A stretch of DNA of 64,000 bases from Ferruginibacter sp. HRS2-29 (GCF_024343615.1 NZ_RJUB01000128.1:25249-89248), one strand, 5' to 3'; shown: positions 34,543 through 43,645, counted from the stretch's first letter. A program made the numbers and translations. Notes: generated by a model from the sequence alone, not told the origin.

Positions 34543-35670
34543 TTATTCTGCTTCCAGCGGTTGTTCTGTAGCGAAAGCAATGATCTTGTGGGATTTGATG
34601 ATCTCTTTTTCAGGCATGCTGCTGATGTACAGGTTCCTGGCTTTCTGGCGAAGCATGTATAAAATGCCTGTAAGCGTAGAAGCACCCAAAAGAAGGATAC
34701 CGATGATCAGGGTAGTATTGAGGTTCCTCATCAGGAAAGCCGATACGATAAAGCCTGTAGCCACCAATGCACAGGAAAGGGTGATCTTTTTGTGTGTAAA
34801 GCCAAGGTCCAGCAGGAAATGGTGTACATGGTTCCTGTCGGGACTGAATGGTGATCGCCTGTCGAGGATGCGAACCGCAAATACCCTCAGGGTATCAAAT
34901 AATGGGATCAGCAATACGGCAAAACCAATAGCCGGTGAAGAGGCGATCGGGAAAGGATTGCCCGGTGCGCCTGCGATGTTGATGAATTTGATAACGAGTA
35001 TCGAATTTACCGTACCGAGCAGGAGCGAACCGGTATCGCCCATGAATATCTTTGCCGGAGAAAAATTGTAGATAAGGAAACTTACCAGGCAGCCTGTAAG
35101 GGAAAAAGCCAGCACCGCGTAAGCCGTTTGGCCTACATACATGAAATAAGAACCGAATGCGATAGTGGTGATCAGCCCGAGTGTACCCGCAAGCCCGTCG
35201 ACCCCGTCGATGAGGTTGAAGGAGTTGGTGATAACGATGATGGTGAAAAAGGACAAGGTAACGCTGGCGATATAAGGTATTTCGTGAATACCCAGGAAAC
35301 CGTGCATGTTATTGATGTGTATTCCACCGAATTTGATGAGGATGCCGGCAGCTATCAACTGGCCGATGAATTTCTTGCTGGCCGATAAGATCATGATATC
35401 ATCCTTGATGCCAAGGAAGAAAATAACGATTGTGGCTGCTACAAAGTATTGAAATTCAGGGTTTACACCTGTTGGAACACCCATTAATACGGCGATAATG
35501 AAACCCGCAAAAATGCCTAACCCACCAAGAGTAGGGATGACGGTTTTATGCACTTTCCGTTCATCGGGTTCATCAAACAATTTTTTTGCTTTTGCTACCT
35601 GTATGATTACAGGTATGGAAAAAAAAGTTATAATAAACGACAGCGCTGAGCTTAGTAAGATTTTATCCAT
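34543..35670 (-). CDS. Undecaprenyl-phosphate sugar-1-phosphate transferase (MraY/WecA family)
   Basis: This 375-residue polytopic protein has WecA-type motifs: DEPDERKVHKTVIPTLGG after the first helix, FFLGIKDD, NSFNLIDGVDGLAGTLG, FMGDTGSLLLG, and the cytoplasmic RRSPFSPDRNHVHHFLLDLGF loop with the histidines. It transfers a sugar phosphate (probably GlcNAc-1-P) to the C55 lipid carrier to begin a surface polysaccharide. The C-terminal tail of about 50 residues is soluble. No glycan cluster is adjacent. MraY itself is unlikely, as the HHF-type loop fits WecA better. Confidence 0.9.
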   Translation of the reverse strand: MDKILLSSALSFIITFFSIPVIIQVAKAKKLFDEPDERKVHKTVIPTLGGLGIFAGFIIAVLMGVPTGVNPEFQYFVAATIVIFFLGIKDDIMILSASKKFIGQLIAAGILIKFGGIHINNMHGFLGIHEIPYIASVTLSFFTIIVITNSFNLIDGVDGLAGTLGLITTIAFGSYFMYVGQTAYAVLAFSLTGCLVSFLIYNFSPAKIFMGDTGSLLLGTVNSILVIKFINIAGAPGNPFPIASSPAIGFAVLLIPLFDTLRVFAVRILDRRSPFSPDRNHVHHFLLDLGFTHKKITLSCALVATGFIVSAFLMRNLNTTLIIGILLLGASTLTGILYMLRQKARNLYISSMPEKEIIKSHKIIAFATEQPLEAE

Positions 35671-35857
35671 GCAAAAGGTTTATTTAACCCAGGTGTGATA
35701 CAAAAGTATTGAATATGTTCTGTAGATAAACATTTTTTTAACAGAAATATTAGCCTGCAATTTTCATACCCGAATAATCTTCCGTATTAATGTTGATAAC
35801 TTAACGGTTAATTTTAAAACTTATTACCTCACTATCTTGAATTCGGGGCATTTTTCT

Positions 35858-35888
35858 TTTGTGTGTTGCCGGCTTTAAACTAGGTTTG
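35858..35888 (+). promoter_or_regulatory. Canonical promoter of the transketolase gene
   Basis: TTTG at 35858-35861, exactly 19 bases, then TAGGTTTG at 35881-35888. The ATG is 28 bases further on. This is one of the best consensus promoters in the window. Confidence 0.75.
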
Positions 35889-35916
35889 TAATCAAATTTT
35901 AACTAAAAATCAAGTT

Positions 35917-36750
35917 ATGGCCAATCTCAAGGAAACTGCCTCTCAAATAAGACGAGATATTGTACGAATGGTTCACGGTGTTCAAAGCGGTCACCCGGGT
36001 GGCTCTTTAGGCTGCACGGAGTTCTTCACCGCTCTTTATTTTGACGTGATGAAACATAATCCCGATTTCAAAATGGATGGTATCGGCGAAGACGTATTCT
36101 TTTTAAGCAACGGGCATATTTCACCTGTTTTCTATAGCTCACTGGCAAGAAGCGGGTATTTTCCGGTAGCGGAATTGTCTACCTTCCGTAAGATCAACAG
36201 CCGTCTGCAAGGACATCCGACCACTCATGAGCATCTGCCGGGTATAAGGGTAGCGAGCGGTTCCCTAGGGCAGGGTATGAGCGTGGCCATCGGTGCGGCA
36301 TTGGCAAAAAAACTGAATAAAGATAATTCGACGGTATATTCCCTGCATGGCGATGGGGAGCTGGATGAAGGACAGAACTGGGAAGCGATCATGTTTGCGG
36401 GAGCAAAAGCGGTGGATAACCTGATCTCTACTGTTGACTGGAACGGGCAGCAGATCGATGGCCCTACCAAAAAAGTGATGGATCTTCAAAATCTTCATGC
36501 AAAATTTGAAGCGTTTGGCTGGATAGTGACCGAAATGGAAGGGAATGATATGGATGCGGTAGTTGCCGGACTGAACAAGGCAAAATCTTTGCTGGGCAAT
36601 GGTAAACCGGTAGTGATCCTCATGAAAACAGTGATGGGCAAAGGGGTGGATTTCATGGAAGGGTCGCACGAATGGCATGGCATCGCTCCAAATGATGATC
36701 AACTGAAAGCGGCGCTGGCGCAATTGCCGGAAACGCTCGGGGATTATTAA
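35917..36750 (+). CDS. Transketolase, N-terminal (thiamine diphosphate-binding) subunit
   Basis: This 277-residue protein matches only the N-terminal third to half of transketolase. It has GHPGGSLGCTEFFTALYF, FFLSNGHISPVFYSSLA, GSLGQGMSVAIGAAL and the thiamine-diphosphate motif from GDGELDEGQNWEA to DNLISTVDWNGQQ, and ends at a normal stop. Split transketolases occur in many bacteria, where the C-terminal half is encoded next to it. Here the downstream gene is convergent and unrelated, so the partner must lie elsewhere or be missing. It would act in the non-oxidative pentose phosphate pathway. Confidence 0.9.
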   Translation: MANLKETASQIRRDIVRMVHGVQSGHPGGSLGCTEFFTALYFDVMKHNPDFKMDGIGEDVFFLSNGHISPVFYSSLARSGYFPVAELSTFRKINSRLQGHPTTHEHLPGIRVASGSLGQGMSVAIGAALAKKLNKDNSTVYSLHGDGELDEGQNWEAIMFAGAKAVDNLISTVDWNGQQIDGPTKKVMDLQNLHAKFEAFGWIVTEMEGNDMDAVVAGLNKAKSLLGNGKPVVILMKTVMGKGVDFMEGSHEWHGIAPNDDQLKAALAQLPETLGDY

Positions 36751-36751
36751 G

Positions 36752-36956
36752 TCAATAGTGAATGGTGAATAGTCAATGGTCAAATCTTCGAAGGTTCCTG
36801 GGTTTGGCAGGTTTATAAAGTCAGAAATTTTTAAAGTAAAAGGTCAACGAAAATCGTTGACCTTTTACTTTGATATAATATGACTTCTGTAAATAGAAAC
36901 TTCCCTGAACATAAACACTTCGAAGGTTTGACCATTGACTATTCACTATTGACTAC
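36752..36956. repeat. Intergenic inverted phrase repeat (tagtgaatggtgaatagtcaat type)
   Basis: agtcaatagtgaatggtgaatagtc at 36750-36778 with cttcgaaggtt is mirrored by cttcgaaggtttgacc and attgactattcactattgact at 36919-36955. The perfect hairpin at 36833-36871 sits at the centre. Confidence 0.75.
36833..36871. terminator. Bidirectional terminator between transketolase and permease genes
   Basis: A perfect 18-bp stem (aaagtaaaaggtcaacga with its complement) and a 3-base loop lie between convergent genes. Confidence 0.8.
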
Positions 36957-38173
36957 TTAAGTTCTATCGGCTGCCTCGATGCCTTGAACGAAGGAAACCA
37001 CGATGCAATAAACGTAATTGCCAGTGCCGTTCCGCCAACCAGCAGAAAATCGGAAGCGATCAGTTTTACAGGAAAATAATCTATCAGGAATGAGCCACCC
37101 TGAAGCTTGATAAGTTTGAATTTGAGTTGAAGCAAACAAACGATCGTGGCCAGTGCTATGCCCGCAATGGCGCCCAGCAGGCCGAGCAGCAGACCTTCGC
37201 TCAGAAATATTTTTTGAATGCCCCACCTGCTGCTGCCGATGCTTTGCAGTATGCTGATATCTTTTTGTTTTTCGAGTACCAGCATGGTGAGAGCGCTTAC
37301 AATGTTGAATGCAGCGATGATGATGATGAGTGTGAGCACACCATAGATCGCCCATTTTTCGAGGCGCATGGTGGAGTAGAGATTGCTGTTTTGCTGGTAG
37401 CGGGTCTGTACCAGGTATTTATTGCCGAGCAGTTGTTGTACGAGTAGGCGGGTCTTATTGATATCTGAACCTTCTTTGAGTTTTATTTCAGCAGCAGAAT
37501 ATTCGTCTGCGGCAAATCCCATCTGTTGCTTGATGAAGCCGATGTTGGTGATAGCGTAATTGTTGTCAAAATCCTGCTGGATGATAAAAACGCCGTTGGC
37601 GGATACATTGCCTTCGCTGAGTGATTGCAGCGGATCCATGCTGGTTACATTTTTTTTAGGAAGCGTTACGGTGAGATGTTCGTTGGGGATGGCCGGGTTG
37701 AAACTGATGCCTGCTGCATTCTGAATACCATAACCTACTACCAGCCCGGGATTGTCGATGGTGCCAACGTTGAATTCGCCATTGCTTATTTTGCCGGGCA
37801 CGCCACTCACTTTTTCGAAATTATCATCCACCCCTTTTACCGTAAGGAAGGTTTGCGCTTCCCCGTTTTGAAGTATGGCTTTGTCTTCGGCCACCATCGA
37901 CACCGCGGAGATATAAGGCTGTTGCTGCAACTGCTTTAATTGTGCGGCTGTAAAAATAAATGTTTTGCCGGCCGGCGGAACTATCTTGAGATCAGTATAA
38001 AACGAAGAATACAAAGACTTTACGAGGTCCTCAAAACCATTGAATACACTCAACACCAATACCTGGCAAAATGTAGCCAAAGCGATCACACCGGTAGTTA
38101 CCCACGCAATGATGTTGATGGCATTAGCTGATTTTTTAGCTTTGAAGTATCTCCAGGCAAATGTAGAGTACAA
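36953..38173 (-). CDS. ABC transporter permease, LolE/FtsX family
   Basis: This 406-residue protein has one N-terminal helix (INIIAWVTTGVIALATFCQVLVLSVF), a large periplasmic domain (about 45-265) and three C-terminal helices (from YGVLTLIIIIAAFNIVSALTMLVLEKQKDISILQSIG), the layout of the LolC/LolE-type MacB/FtsX permeases. It could take part in lipoprotein release to the outer membrane; the ATPase partner is not adjacent. The reading frame starts with TTG at 38171-38173; no ATG is available, and the gtttagagttt phrase repeat begins immediately before it, leaving no ribosome site. Confidence 0.87.
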   Translation of the reverse strand: MYSTFAWRYFKAKKSANAINIIAWVTTGVIALATFCQVLVLSVFNGFEDLVKSLYSSFYTDLKIVPPAGKTFIFTAAQLKQLQQQPYISAVSMVAEDKAILQNGEAQTFLTVKGVDDNFEKVSGVPGKISNGEFNVGTIDNPGLVVGYGIQNAAGISFNPAIPNEHLTVTLPKKNVTSMDPLQSLSEGNVSANGVFIIQQDFDNNYAITNIGFIKQQMGFAADEYSAAEIKLKEGSDINKTRLLVQQLLGNKYLVQTRYQQNSNLYSTMRLEKWAIYGVLTLIIIIAAFNIVSALTMLVLEKQKDISILQSIGSSRWGIQKIFLSEGLLLGLLGAIAGIALATIVCLLQLKFKLIKLQGGSFLIDYFPVKLIASDFLLVGGTALAITFIASWFPSFKASRQPIELK

Positions 38174-38340
38174 GTTTAGAGTTTAGGGTTTAGAGTTTAG
38201 GAGAGGTTTAGGGAGCTTAGAGGTTTAGAGAGTTTAGAAGTTGGGAGTTTGAAAAGTTTAGAGAATTTGCTTCATAAAAAACATTGCAGAGAGAGCTCAG
38301 CTAAATTCCTAAACTTCTCCTCAACCCTAATCTCTAATCC
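38174..38340. repeat. Intergenic inverted phrase repeat (gtttagagttt type)
   Basis: gtttagagtttagggtttagagtttagg and related words at 38174-38262 are answered by cctaaacttctcctcaaccctaatctctaatccctaatcc-like words at 38308-38347 that reach into the end of rbfA. Confidence 0.7.
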
Positions 38341-38697
38341 CTAATCCTTTTTCTTAATCTCCTTAAATAACTGCTCCATCTTATCTACATATTCCAATGT
38401 GTCGTCAATATAAAAACTAAGTTTTGGAATGCTGCGCAACTGATGCTTTACCCTTGCAGCGAGTTCGCGTTTTATTTCCCATGCTCTTTCTTCAATGGCT
38501 TTCAAAGCGCTGATGGGATCGGCTACTTTAAAAAAGCTGAGGTATACACGGGCATCAAACAGATCGGGGGTGATCTTTACCGAAGCGATCGAGATCATTC
38601 CTCCATCCATCATCGCCAGGCCAAGCCGCTGAAATATTTCATTCAGGTCTTTTTCCAGTACTGCCGCCACCTGCTTCTGCCTCTTTCCTTCTAACAT
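38341..38697 (-). CDS. rbfA: Ribosome-binding factor A
   Basis: This 118-residue protein shows the RbfA KH-like pattern: RQKQVAAVLEKDLNEIFQRLG, MISIASVKITPDLFDARVYLSFF, and LRSIPKLSFYIDDTLEYVDKMEQLF. It matures the 30S subunit. The start MLEGKRQK at 38697 is chosen over an ATG 14 codons upstream, because a TATTTTTG box occupies 38717-38724, inside the longer form. The gene is separated from the DksA-like gene by the tatgatct phrase repeat. Confidence 0.93.
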   Translation of the reverse strand: MLEGKRQKQVAAVLEKDLNEIFQRLGLAMMDGGMISIASVKITPDLFDARVYLSFFKVADPISALKAIEERAWEIKRELAARVKHQLRSIPKLSFYIDDTLEYVDKMEQLFKEIKKKD

Positions 38698-38716
38698 AGT
38701 TGTAAACTTTAAGAAG

Positions 38717-38724
38717 CAAAAATA
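38717..38724 (-). promoter_or_regulatory. -7 promoter box of rbfA
   Basis: TATTTTTG on the minus strand, 19 bases before the chosen ATG. It excludes the upstream ATG at 38739. Confidence 0.55.
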
Positions 38725-38736
38725 GCTTAAAAAATG

Positions 38737-38850
38737 CAATCTATGATCTAAGATGTATGATCTATGATCTCATCAGGTTCGAAGTCCTTTCAATTCAGGG
38801 CAAAAACTTCCGTTAAAAAAAATCATAGATCTTACATCATAGATCATACA
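38737..38850. repeat. Intergenic inverted phrase repeat (atgatctatgatct type)
   Basis: ctatgatctaagatgtatgatctatgatct at 38740-38771 is answered by aatcatagatcttacatcatagatcata at 38821-38850 around a core with ggttcgaagtcc. Confidence 0.7.
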
Positions 38851-38856
38851 TAAAAA

Positions 38857-38874
38857 GGAACGATTGCTCGTTCC
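38857..38874 (-). terminator. Terminator of the ileS-dksA-like unit
   Basis: On the minus strand ggaacga/tcgttcc with a 4-base loop is followed by tttttat. It lies 28 bases after the DksA-like stop. Confidence 0.8.
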
Positions 38875-38901
38875 CTTTACTATAATCCTTTTAGAATCTT
38901 C

Positions 38902-39900
38902 TTATTTCACGATCCCCATCTTAGCCTCGATGCTCAAAGTAGCATGCGGTACGGCCCTCAAACGGGCTTTATCGATCAGTTTGCCGGTTACGCGGCAGAT
39001 ACCGTAAGTTTTATTTTCGATACGCATCAACGCTTTTTCCAGGTGATCGATGAAAGTGATCTGGCGGCTTGCCATCTGGCTCAGTTGTTCCCTTTCCATG
39101 CTCAGGCTTCCGTCTTCCATGGTCATGTAGCGGTTATCGCTTTCATCACCACCCATTTCGTCTTTACGGGTGATCAATCCCTGCAGGTAAGCCAGTTCTT
39201 TTTTTGCCGCCCCCAGCTTACGCTGGATCAGTTCCCTGAATTCCTGCAGATCGGTGTCGCTGTAACGCACGATCGGAGCTCCCGGGTCGTTTTTCACTTC
39301 ATCCAATACGGATTTCGTGAAATCCGGAGAATATTTACGGGCAGTTTTTGTATTGGTCTTAGGTATCACCACTGGTTTTGCCGGGGTAACCTTGATATCT
39401 TTCGGGTTCTTTGCAATTGCTTTTGCAGCTACCGGAGCTTTATCTGCTGCTTTAGCAGGAGCTTTTGCCGGAGTTTTTTCAGGTGTCTTTGGAGTTACTT
39501 TTTTCAAATCTGGTTTTTTGGGTGCTACAGCCACAGGTTTTTTCGCCACAACTTTCGCAACAGGTTTAGCAATTGGTTTCGCTACTGGCTTTGCAGTCTT
39601 CGAAACCGGTTTAACAACTGGTTTAGCCGATTTTTTAACCGGAACTGGTTTGGCAACCGCTTTTGCAGCAGGCTTGGCGGCTTTTTTCGGAGCTGGCTTA
39701 GCAACAGGTTTTACCACTTTTTTCGGAGCAGGCTTGGCTACCGCCTTTTTAGGGGCTGGTTTGGGAGCAGGTTTCGCCGCTTTTTTCGCTGGCGCTGCTT
39801 TTTTTACCGGTTTCGGAGCAGGTTTGGCTGCTTTTTTTGGGGCCGGTTTTGGAGCTGGCTTTTTGGTTGCTGCTTTAGCTGCTGGTTTTTTGGTTGCCAT
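38902..39900 (-). CDS. TraR/DksA-like protein with histone-H1-like Lys/Ala/Pro tail
   Basis: This 332-residue protein has two parts. Residues 1 to about 190 are a low-complexity tail of Lys-Pro-Ala repeats (AKPAPKK, VAKPVAK and variants) like the C-terminal tail of histone H1. Residues 205-332 are a DksA-like coiled coil (LQEFRELIQRKLGAAKKELAYL, MEREQLSQMASRQITFIDHLEKAL) ending in NKTYGICRVTGKLIDKARLRAVP. The zinc finger is degraded: one Cys (Cys302) remains of the usual four. It begins 3 bases after the ileS stop and is probably co-transcribed. It could bind DNA or RNA polymerase; function is not established. Confidence 0.85.
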   Translation of the reverse strand: MATKKPAAKAATKKPAPKPAPKKAAKPAPKPVKKAAPAKKAAKPAPKPAPKKAVAKPAPKKVVKPVAKPAPKKAAKPAAKAVAKPVPVKKSAKPVVKPVSKTAKPVAKPIAKPVAKVVAKKPVAVAPKKPDLKKVTPKTPEKTPAKAPAKAADKAPVAAKAIAKNPKDIKVTPAKPVVIPKTNTKTARKYSPDFTKSVLDEVKNDPGAPIVRYSDTDLQEFRELIQRKLGAAKKELAYLQGLITRKDEMGGDESDNRYMTMEDGSLSMEREQLSQMASRQITFIDHLEKALMRIENKTYGICRVTGKLIDKARLRAVPHATLSIEAKMGIVK

Positions 39901-39903
39901 ATA

Positions 39904-42900
39904 CTACTCGCTTTTTTTTAAAACATTCAGTGTTAAGGGATAATCGTTTACTTCAATTTGAATGCCAGTTGCCAGATGGGGTACAAATTCAAGGGTATCT
40001 GCCAAAATTTCGCGGCAAATATAATCTTTAAATTCAATTAATGAAGGTTGCAGGTCAGCATTTTCGTTTATCGTCACGATTATACGGTCTGTAAGCTCAA
40101 ATCCACTGTCTTTGCGTATATTCTGCACCCTGTTTACGAATTCCCGGGCATTCCCTTCGCTTTTCAGCTCAGGGGAGATCACGATGTCGAGGGCAACGGT
40201 AAGCGATCCTTTGCCCGCAATTTCAAAGCCCGGTATCTCATCGGTGATGATCTCCAGGTCTTCGCTGTTTATGACAATCGGCTCCTCGCCATTGGCAACT
40301 GCCTCACTATTAAGTACATAATCTCCTTTCTGTACCTGTTCGATCAACGTATTATCGAATTTTTCTATTTCTCCGGCAGCCCATTTCATTTTTGCTCCCA
40401 GTTTTTTACCCAATGTCTTGAAGTTGGCTTTCGCTTTCTTACGGATGAAATCATTGTCGGCTGACAGGATATCCACTTCCTTGATATTGGTTTCCGCTTT
40501 GATGATCTCTTCCACCAGCCTGATATTTTCAGCCATTCCGGCATCCATCGCCGGGATAAACACCTTCTGCAATGGCTGGCGAACCCTGATATTCACCTTT
40601 TTGCGCAGCGACAATACCAGCGAAGACGCATCCTGTGCCAGCTGCATCCTTTTTTCCAGTCCTTCATTGATGAACGCCTCATCCGCTTTAGGGAAATAAG
40701 CATGGTGCACCGAAGCGGTATCAAAACGATGGGTCACTTCATTGAGATTATTGTATAACCAGTCAGCAAAGAACGGCGCTACCGGGGCTATCAGCCTGCT
40801 CAACGTTTCCAGGCATTCGTACAGGGTCTGGTAAGCTGATATTTTATCGTGCTCGTATTCACCTTTCCAGAACCGGCGGCGGCAAAGGCGCACATACCAG
40901 TTGCTCAGGTGGGTATCCACAAATTCTTCGATGGCACGGCCGGCTTGCGTAGGCTCGTAGGCATCAAAATTTTCGGTCACGTTCTTGATAAGCGTGTTGA
41001 GGGAGGACAAGATCCACTGATCTATTTCCGGCCTTTCGCCGAGCGGTATATAACTTTCTTTGAAAGAAAATTTATCTACGTTGGCATACAGCGCAAAGAA
41101 CTGGTAAGTATTATATAGTGTACCAAAGAATTTGCGTTGCACTTCCTTAATGCCGTCTTCGTCAAATTTCAGGCTATCCCATGGTGATGCATTGGTGATG
41201 AGGTACCAGCGGGTGGCATCGGCACCGTAACTATTGATAGTGGCAAACGGATCGATCACATTGCCGAGGCGCTTGCTCATTTTGTTACCGCTTTTATCCA
41301 GCACCAGGCCATTGCTCACTACATTTTTATACGCTACGCTGTCAAACAATAGCACAGCCAGGGCATGGAGGGTATAAAACCAGCCTCTTGTCTGATCCAC
41401 CCCTTCGGCGATAAAATCAGCCGGGAAATTCTGCCTGAACGTCTCTTTATTTTCAAAAGGAAAATGCCATTGTGCATAAGGCATGGCGCCACTGTCGAAC
41501 CAAACGTCTACCAGGTCGGGCACACGATAAAAAATTTCATTATTTTCGAACAAACATATACTGTCTGCAAAAGGTTTATGTAAATCAATTTCTTTATCCT
41601 CAATTTTTTCTAGATATTGACTAAGAATCTCATCAGGCACATATTTAATCATAAGATGATTGAAGCCTAATATTACATTTCCATATTTAACCTGATCAAA
41701 TAAAGATCTACCAATATTAGGGATACTCATGTTTAAATGCCTAGCCTGTAAATTGGGTTCTTTAGCCAATTGTTCCAAATCCCCTTGATGTTTTATAATA
41801 GCATCGGTGAACTTTGAATTTAGTAAAAAGCCTTTTTCTTTTAATTCCTCTACAGAACCAATGCATAATTCTCGTTTTGAAACTTGTGATTTCCATATCG
41901 GCAGTGGGGTGCCCCAAAAACGGCTACGACTTAAGTTCCAATCTACCATATTTTCCAGCCAATTGCCAAAGCGACCGGTACCGGTACTTGCGGGTTTCCA
42001 GTTGATTGTTTTATTTAGTTCTACCATTCTATCCTTTACAGCGGTAGTTTTGATAAACCATGCATCAAGAGGATAATATATTATAGGTTTATCAGTTCGC
42101 CAGCAATGCGGATAATTATGTTCATATTTTTCAACTTTGAATGCACGATTTTCCTTCTTTAGTCTTACAGAAATATCAATATTGACATCTGTATAATCAG
42201 GATCATCTGTATAATCTTTCACATAACGTCCGCTAAATTCACCTACACCACCTACAAATCGCCCTTGTTTATCTACTAGCGTCAGTATTCCCAAATTATT
42301 GACTTTGCCAACCTTAAAATCATCTGCGCCAAAAGCAGGTGCAGTGTGCACGATACCGGTACCATCATCAGTAGTTACAAAGTCTCCAACAATTACCTTG
42401 AATGGTTCAGCACCTGGAGTAATTGTCTGAATTTGTTCAAGGCTATTGGCTTCAAAAGGCATTAACTGATAATAGGTGGCGCCTTCGATATCTTTTCCTT
42501 TGAATTCGGTAATGATCTTCCATGGAACAGCTTTGTCGCCTTCTTTATATGCTGCAAAATCTGTATTCTCATTATCCGCTTTGAAATATTTAGATACCAG
42601 GTTTTGGGCCAGTACTAAATTATTCGGCAGGTAAGTATATGGGTTAAATGTTTTTACCAATACATAATCGATGTTCGGTCCTACCGTGAGCCCGAGGTTG
42701 GAAGGCAATGTCCATGGGGTGGTGGTCCAGGCCATGAAAAACAATTCTTCATTGTTTACCGCATCAAAAAGGAATGTTGTTTTGTCGCTGTGCACAGCTT
42801 TAAACATCACTACGGCGCTCGTATCTTTTACATCTTTATATGTACCTGGCTGGTTCAGCTCGTGCGAGCTAAGGCCGGTACCCGCTGCCGGTGAATAAGG

Positions 42901-43443
42901 CTGTATGCTCACACTTTCATAGAGGTAGCCTTTTTTGTATAATTCGCTCAGGCACCACCAGAGTGTTTCTATATAGTTATTTTCAAAGGTAACGTAGGGT
43001 TTGTCCAGGTCTACCCAGTAACCCATCTGTTTGGTGATCTCATCCCACTTGTCTTTATACTGCATCACCACTTCGCGGCATTTCTTATTATAATCTTCTA
43101 CGGATATCTTTTTACCGATATCTTCTTTGGTGATGCCCAGCAGTTTTTCAACGCCCAGTTCTATCGGAAGGCCATGGGTATCCCATCCGCCCTTGCGTTT
43201 TACCTGGAAACCCTGCATGGTTTTGTAACGGCATACGAGGTCCTTCAGCGTACGGGAGATCACATGGTGAATACCCGGCATACCATTGGCACTTGGCGGG
43301 CCTTCAAAAAATACGAAGGGCGTGTTTCCCTCGCGGATATCGACACTTTTCTGAAAAGCTCCTGTTTCATTCCATTTGGTCAGTACCTGGCTGCTGATAT
43401 CGGGTAAATTGAGTTGCTGGTATTCCTTGTATGTAGACGACAT
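39904..43443 (-). CDS. ileS: Isoleucyl-tRNA synthetase
   Basis: This 1179-residue class I synthetase has the HIGH-type motif NGMPGIHH near residue 57, the editing domain, the KMSKR motif (GNKMSKRLGN), an anticodon-binding domain and a C-terminal extension without the zinc cysteines of the E. coli type. A stretch of about 60 residues before the EIDLHKPF segment (roughly 540-600, IIKHQGDLEQLAKEPNLQ and following) seems extra relative to Bacteroidota relatives I can recall. The DNA for residues of about 262-642 (41.5-42.66 kb) is visibly more AT-rich than the rest. A TACCTTTG box and an AAGGAG ribosome site precede the start. Confidence 0.95.
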   Translation of the reverse strand: MSSTYKEYQQLNLPDISSQVLTKWNETGAFQKSVDIREGNTPFVFFEGPPSANGMPGIHHVISRTLKDLVCRYKTMQGFQVKRKGGWDTHGLPIELGVEKLLGITKEDIGKKISVEDYNKKCREVVMQYKDKWDEITKQMGYWVDLDKPYVTFENNYIETLWWCLSELYKKGYLYESVSIQPYSPAAGTGLSSHELNQPGTYKDVKDTSAVVMFKAVHSDKTTFLFDAVNNEELFFMAWTTTPWTLPSNLGLTVGPNIDYVLVKTFNPYTYLPNNLVLAQNLVSKYFKADNENTDFAAYKEGDKAVPWKIITEFKGKDIEGATYYQLMPFEANSLEQIQTITPGAEPFKVIVGDFVTTDDGTGIVHTAPAFGADDFKVGKVNNLGILTLVDKQGRFVGGVGEFSGRYVKDYTDDPDYTDVNIDISVRLKKENRAFKVEKYEHNYPHCWRTDKPIIYYPLDAWFIKTTAVKDRMVELNKTINWKPASTGTGRFGNWLENMVDWNLSRSRFWGTPLPIWKSQVSKRELCIGSVEELKEKGFLLNSKFTDAIIKHQGDLEQLAKEPNLQARHLNMSIPNIGRSLFDQVKYGNVILGFNHLMIKYVPDEILSQYLEKIEDKEIDLHKPFADSICLFENNEIFYRVPDLVDVWFDSGAMPYAQWHFPFENKETFRQNFPADFIAEGVDQTRGWFYTLHALAVLLFDSVAYKNVVSNGLVLDKSGNKMSKRLGNVIDPFATINSYGADATRWYLITNASPWDSLKFDEDGIKEVQRKFFGTLYNTYQFFALYANVDKFSFKESYIPLGERPEIDQWILSSLNTLIKNVTENFDAYEPTQAGRAIEEFVDTHLSNWYVRLCRRRFWKGEYEHDKISAYQTLYECLETLSRLIAPVAPFFADWLYNNLNEVTHRFDTASVHHAYFPKADEAFINEGLEKRMQLAQDASSLVLSLRKKVNIRVRQPLQKVFIPAMDAGMAENIRLVEEIIKAETNIKEVDILSADNDFIRKKAKANFKTLGKKLGAKMKWAAGEIEKFDNTLIEQVQKGDYVLNSEAVANGEEPIVINSEDLEIITDEIPGFEIAGKGSLTVALDIVISPELKSEGNAREFVNRVQNIRKDSGFELTDRIIVTINENADLQPSLIEFKDYICREILADTLEFVPHLATGIQIEVNDYPLTLNVLKKSE

Positions 43444-43478
43444 GTGAAAATTCTCCTTTATACTGTTTAATAAGTGCG

Positions 43479-43486
43479 CAAAGGTA
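43479..43486 (-). promoter_or_regulatory. -7 promoter box of ileS
   Basis: TACCTTTG on the minus strand is 35 bases before the ATG. Unusually for this window, a clear AAGGAG ribosome site lies between them. Confidence 0.6.
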
Positions 43487-43489
43487 ATA

Positions 43490-43645
43490 AAAAACCTTGG
43501 GGGTTTTGCTTAACAAACCTCAGGGGTTTCCCTCAACCCCGAAGGTTGAAAGAAACCCTCCGGGGTTTCCCCTTTAACCCCGGAGTGTTTGGACTAAAAC
43601 GCCCGGAGGTTGAAAGAAAACCTCCGGGGTTGTAAGCCCCATGGT
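43490..43645. repeat. Intergenic inverted repeat (aacctccggggtt type)
   Basis: Words aacctcaggggttt, aaccccgaaggttgaaag, aaaccctccggggttt and ggaggttgaaagaaaacctccggggtt alternate in both orientations. A compact version of the same word forms the terminator at 58328-58360. Confidence 0.7.
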
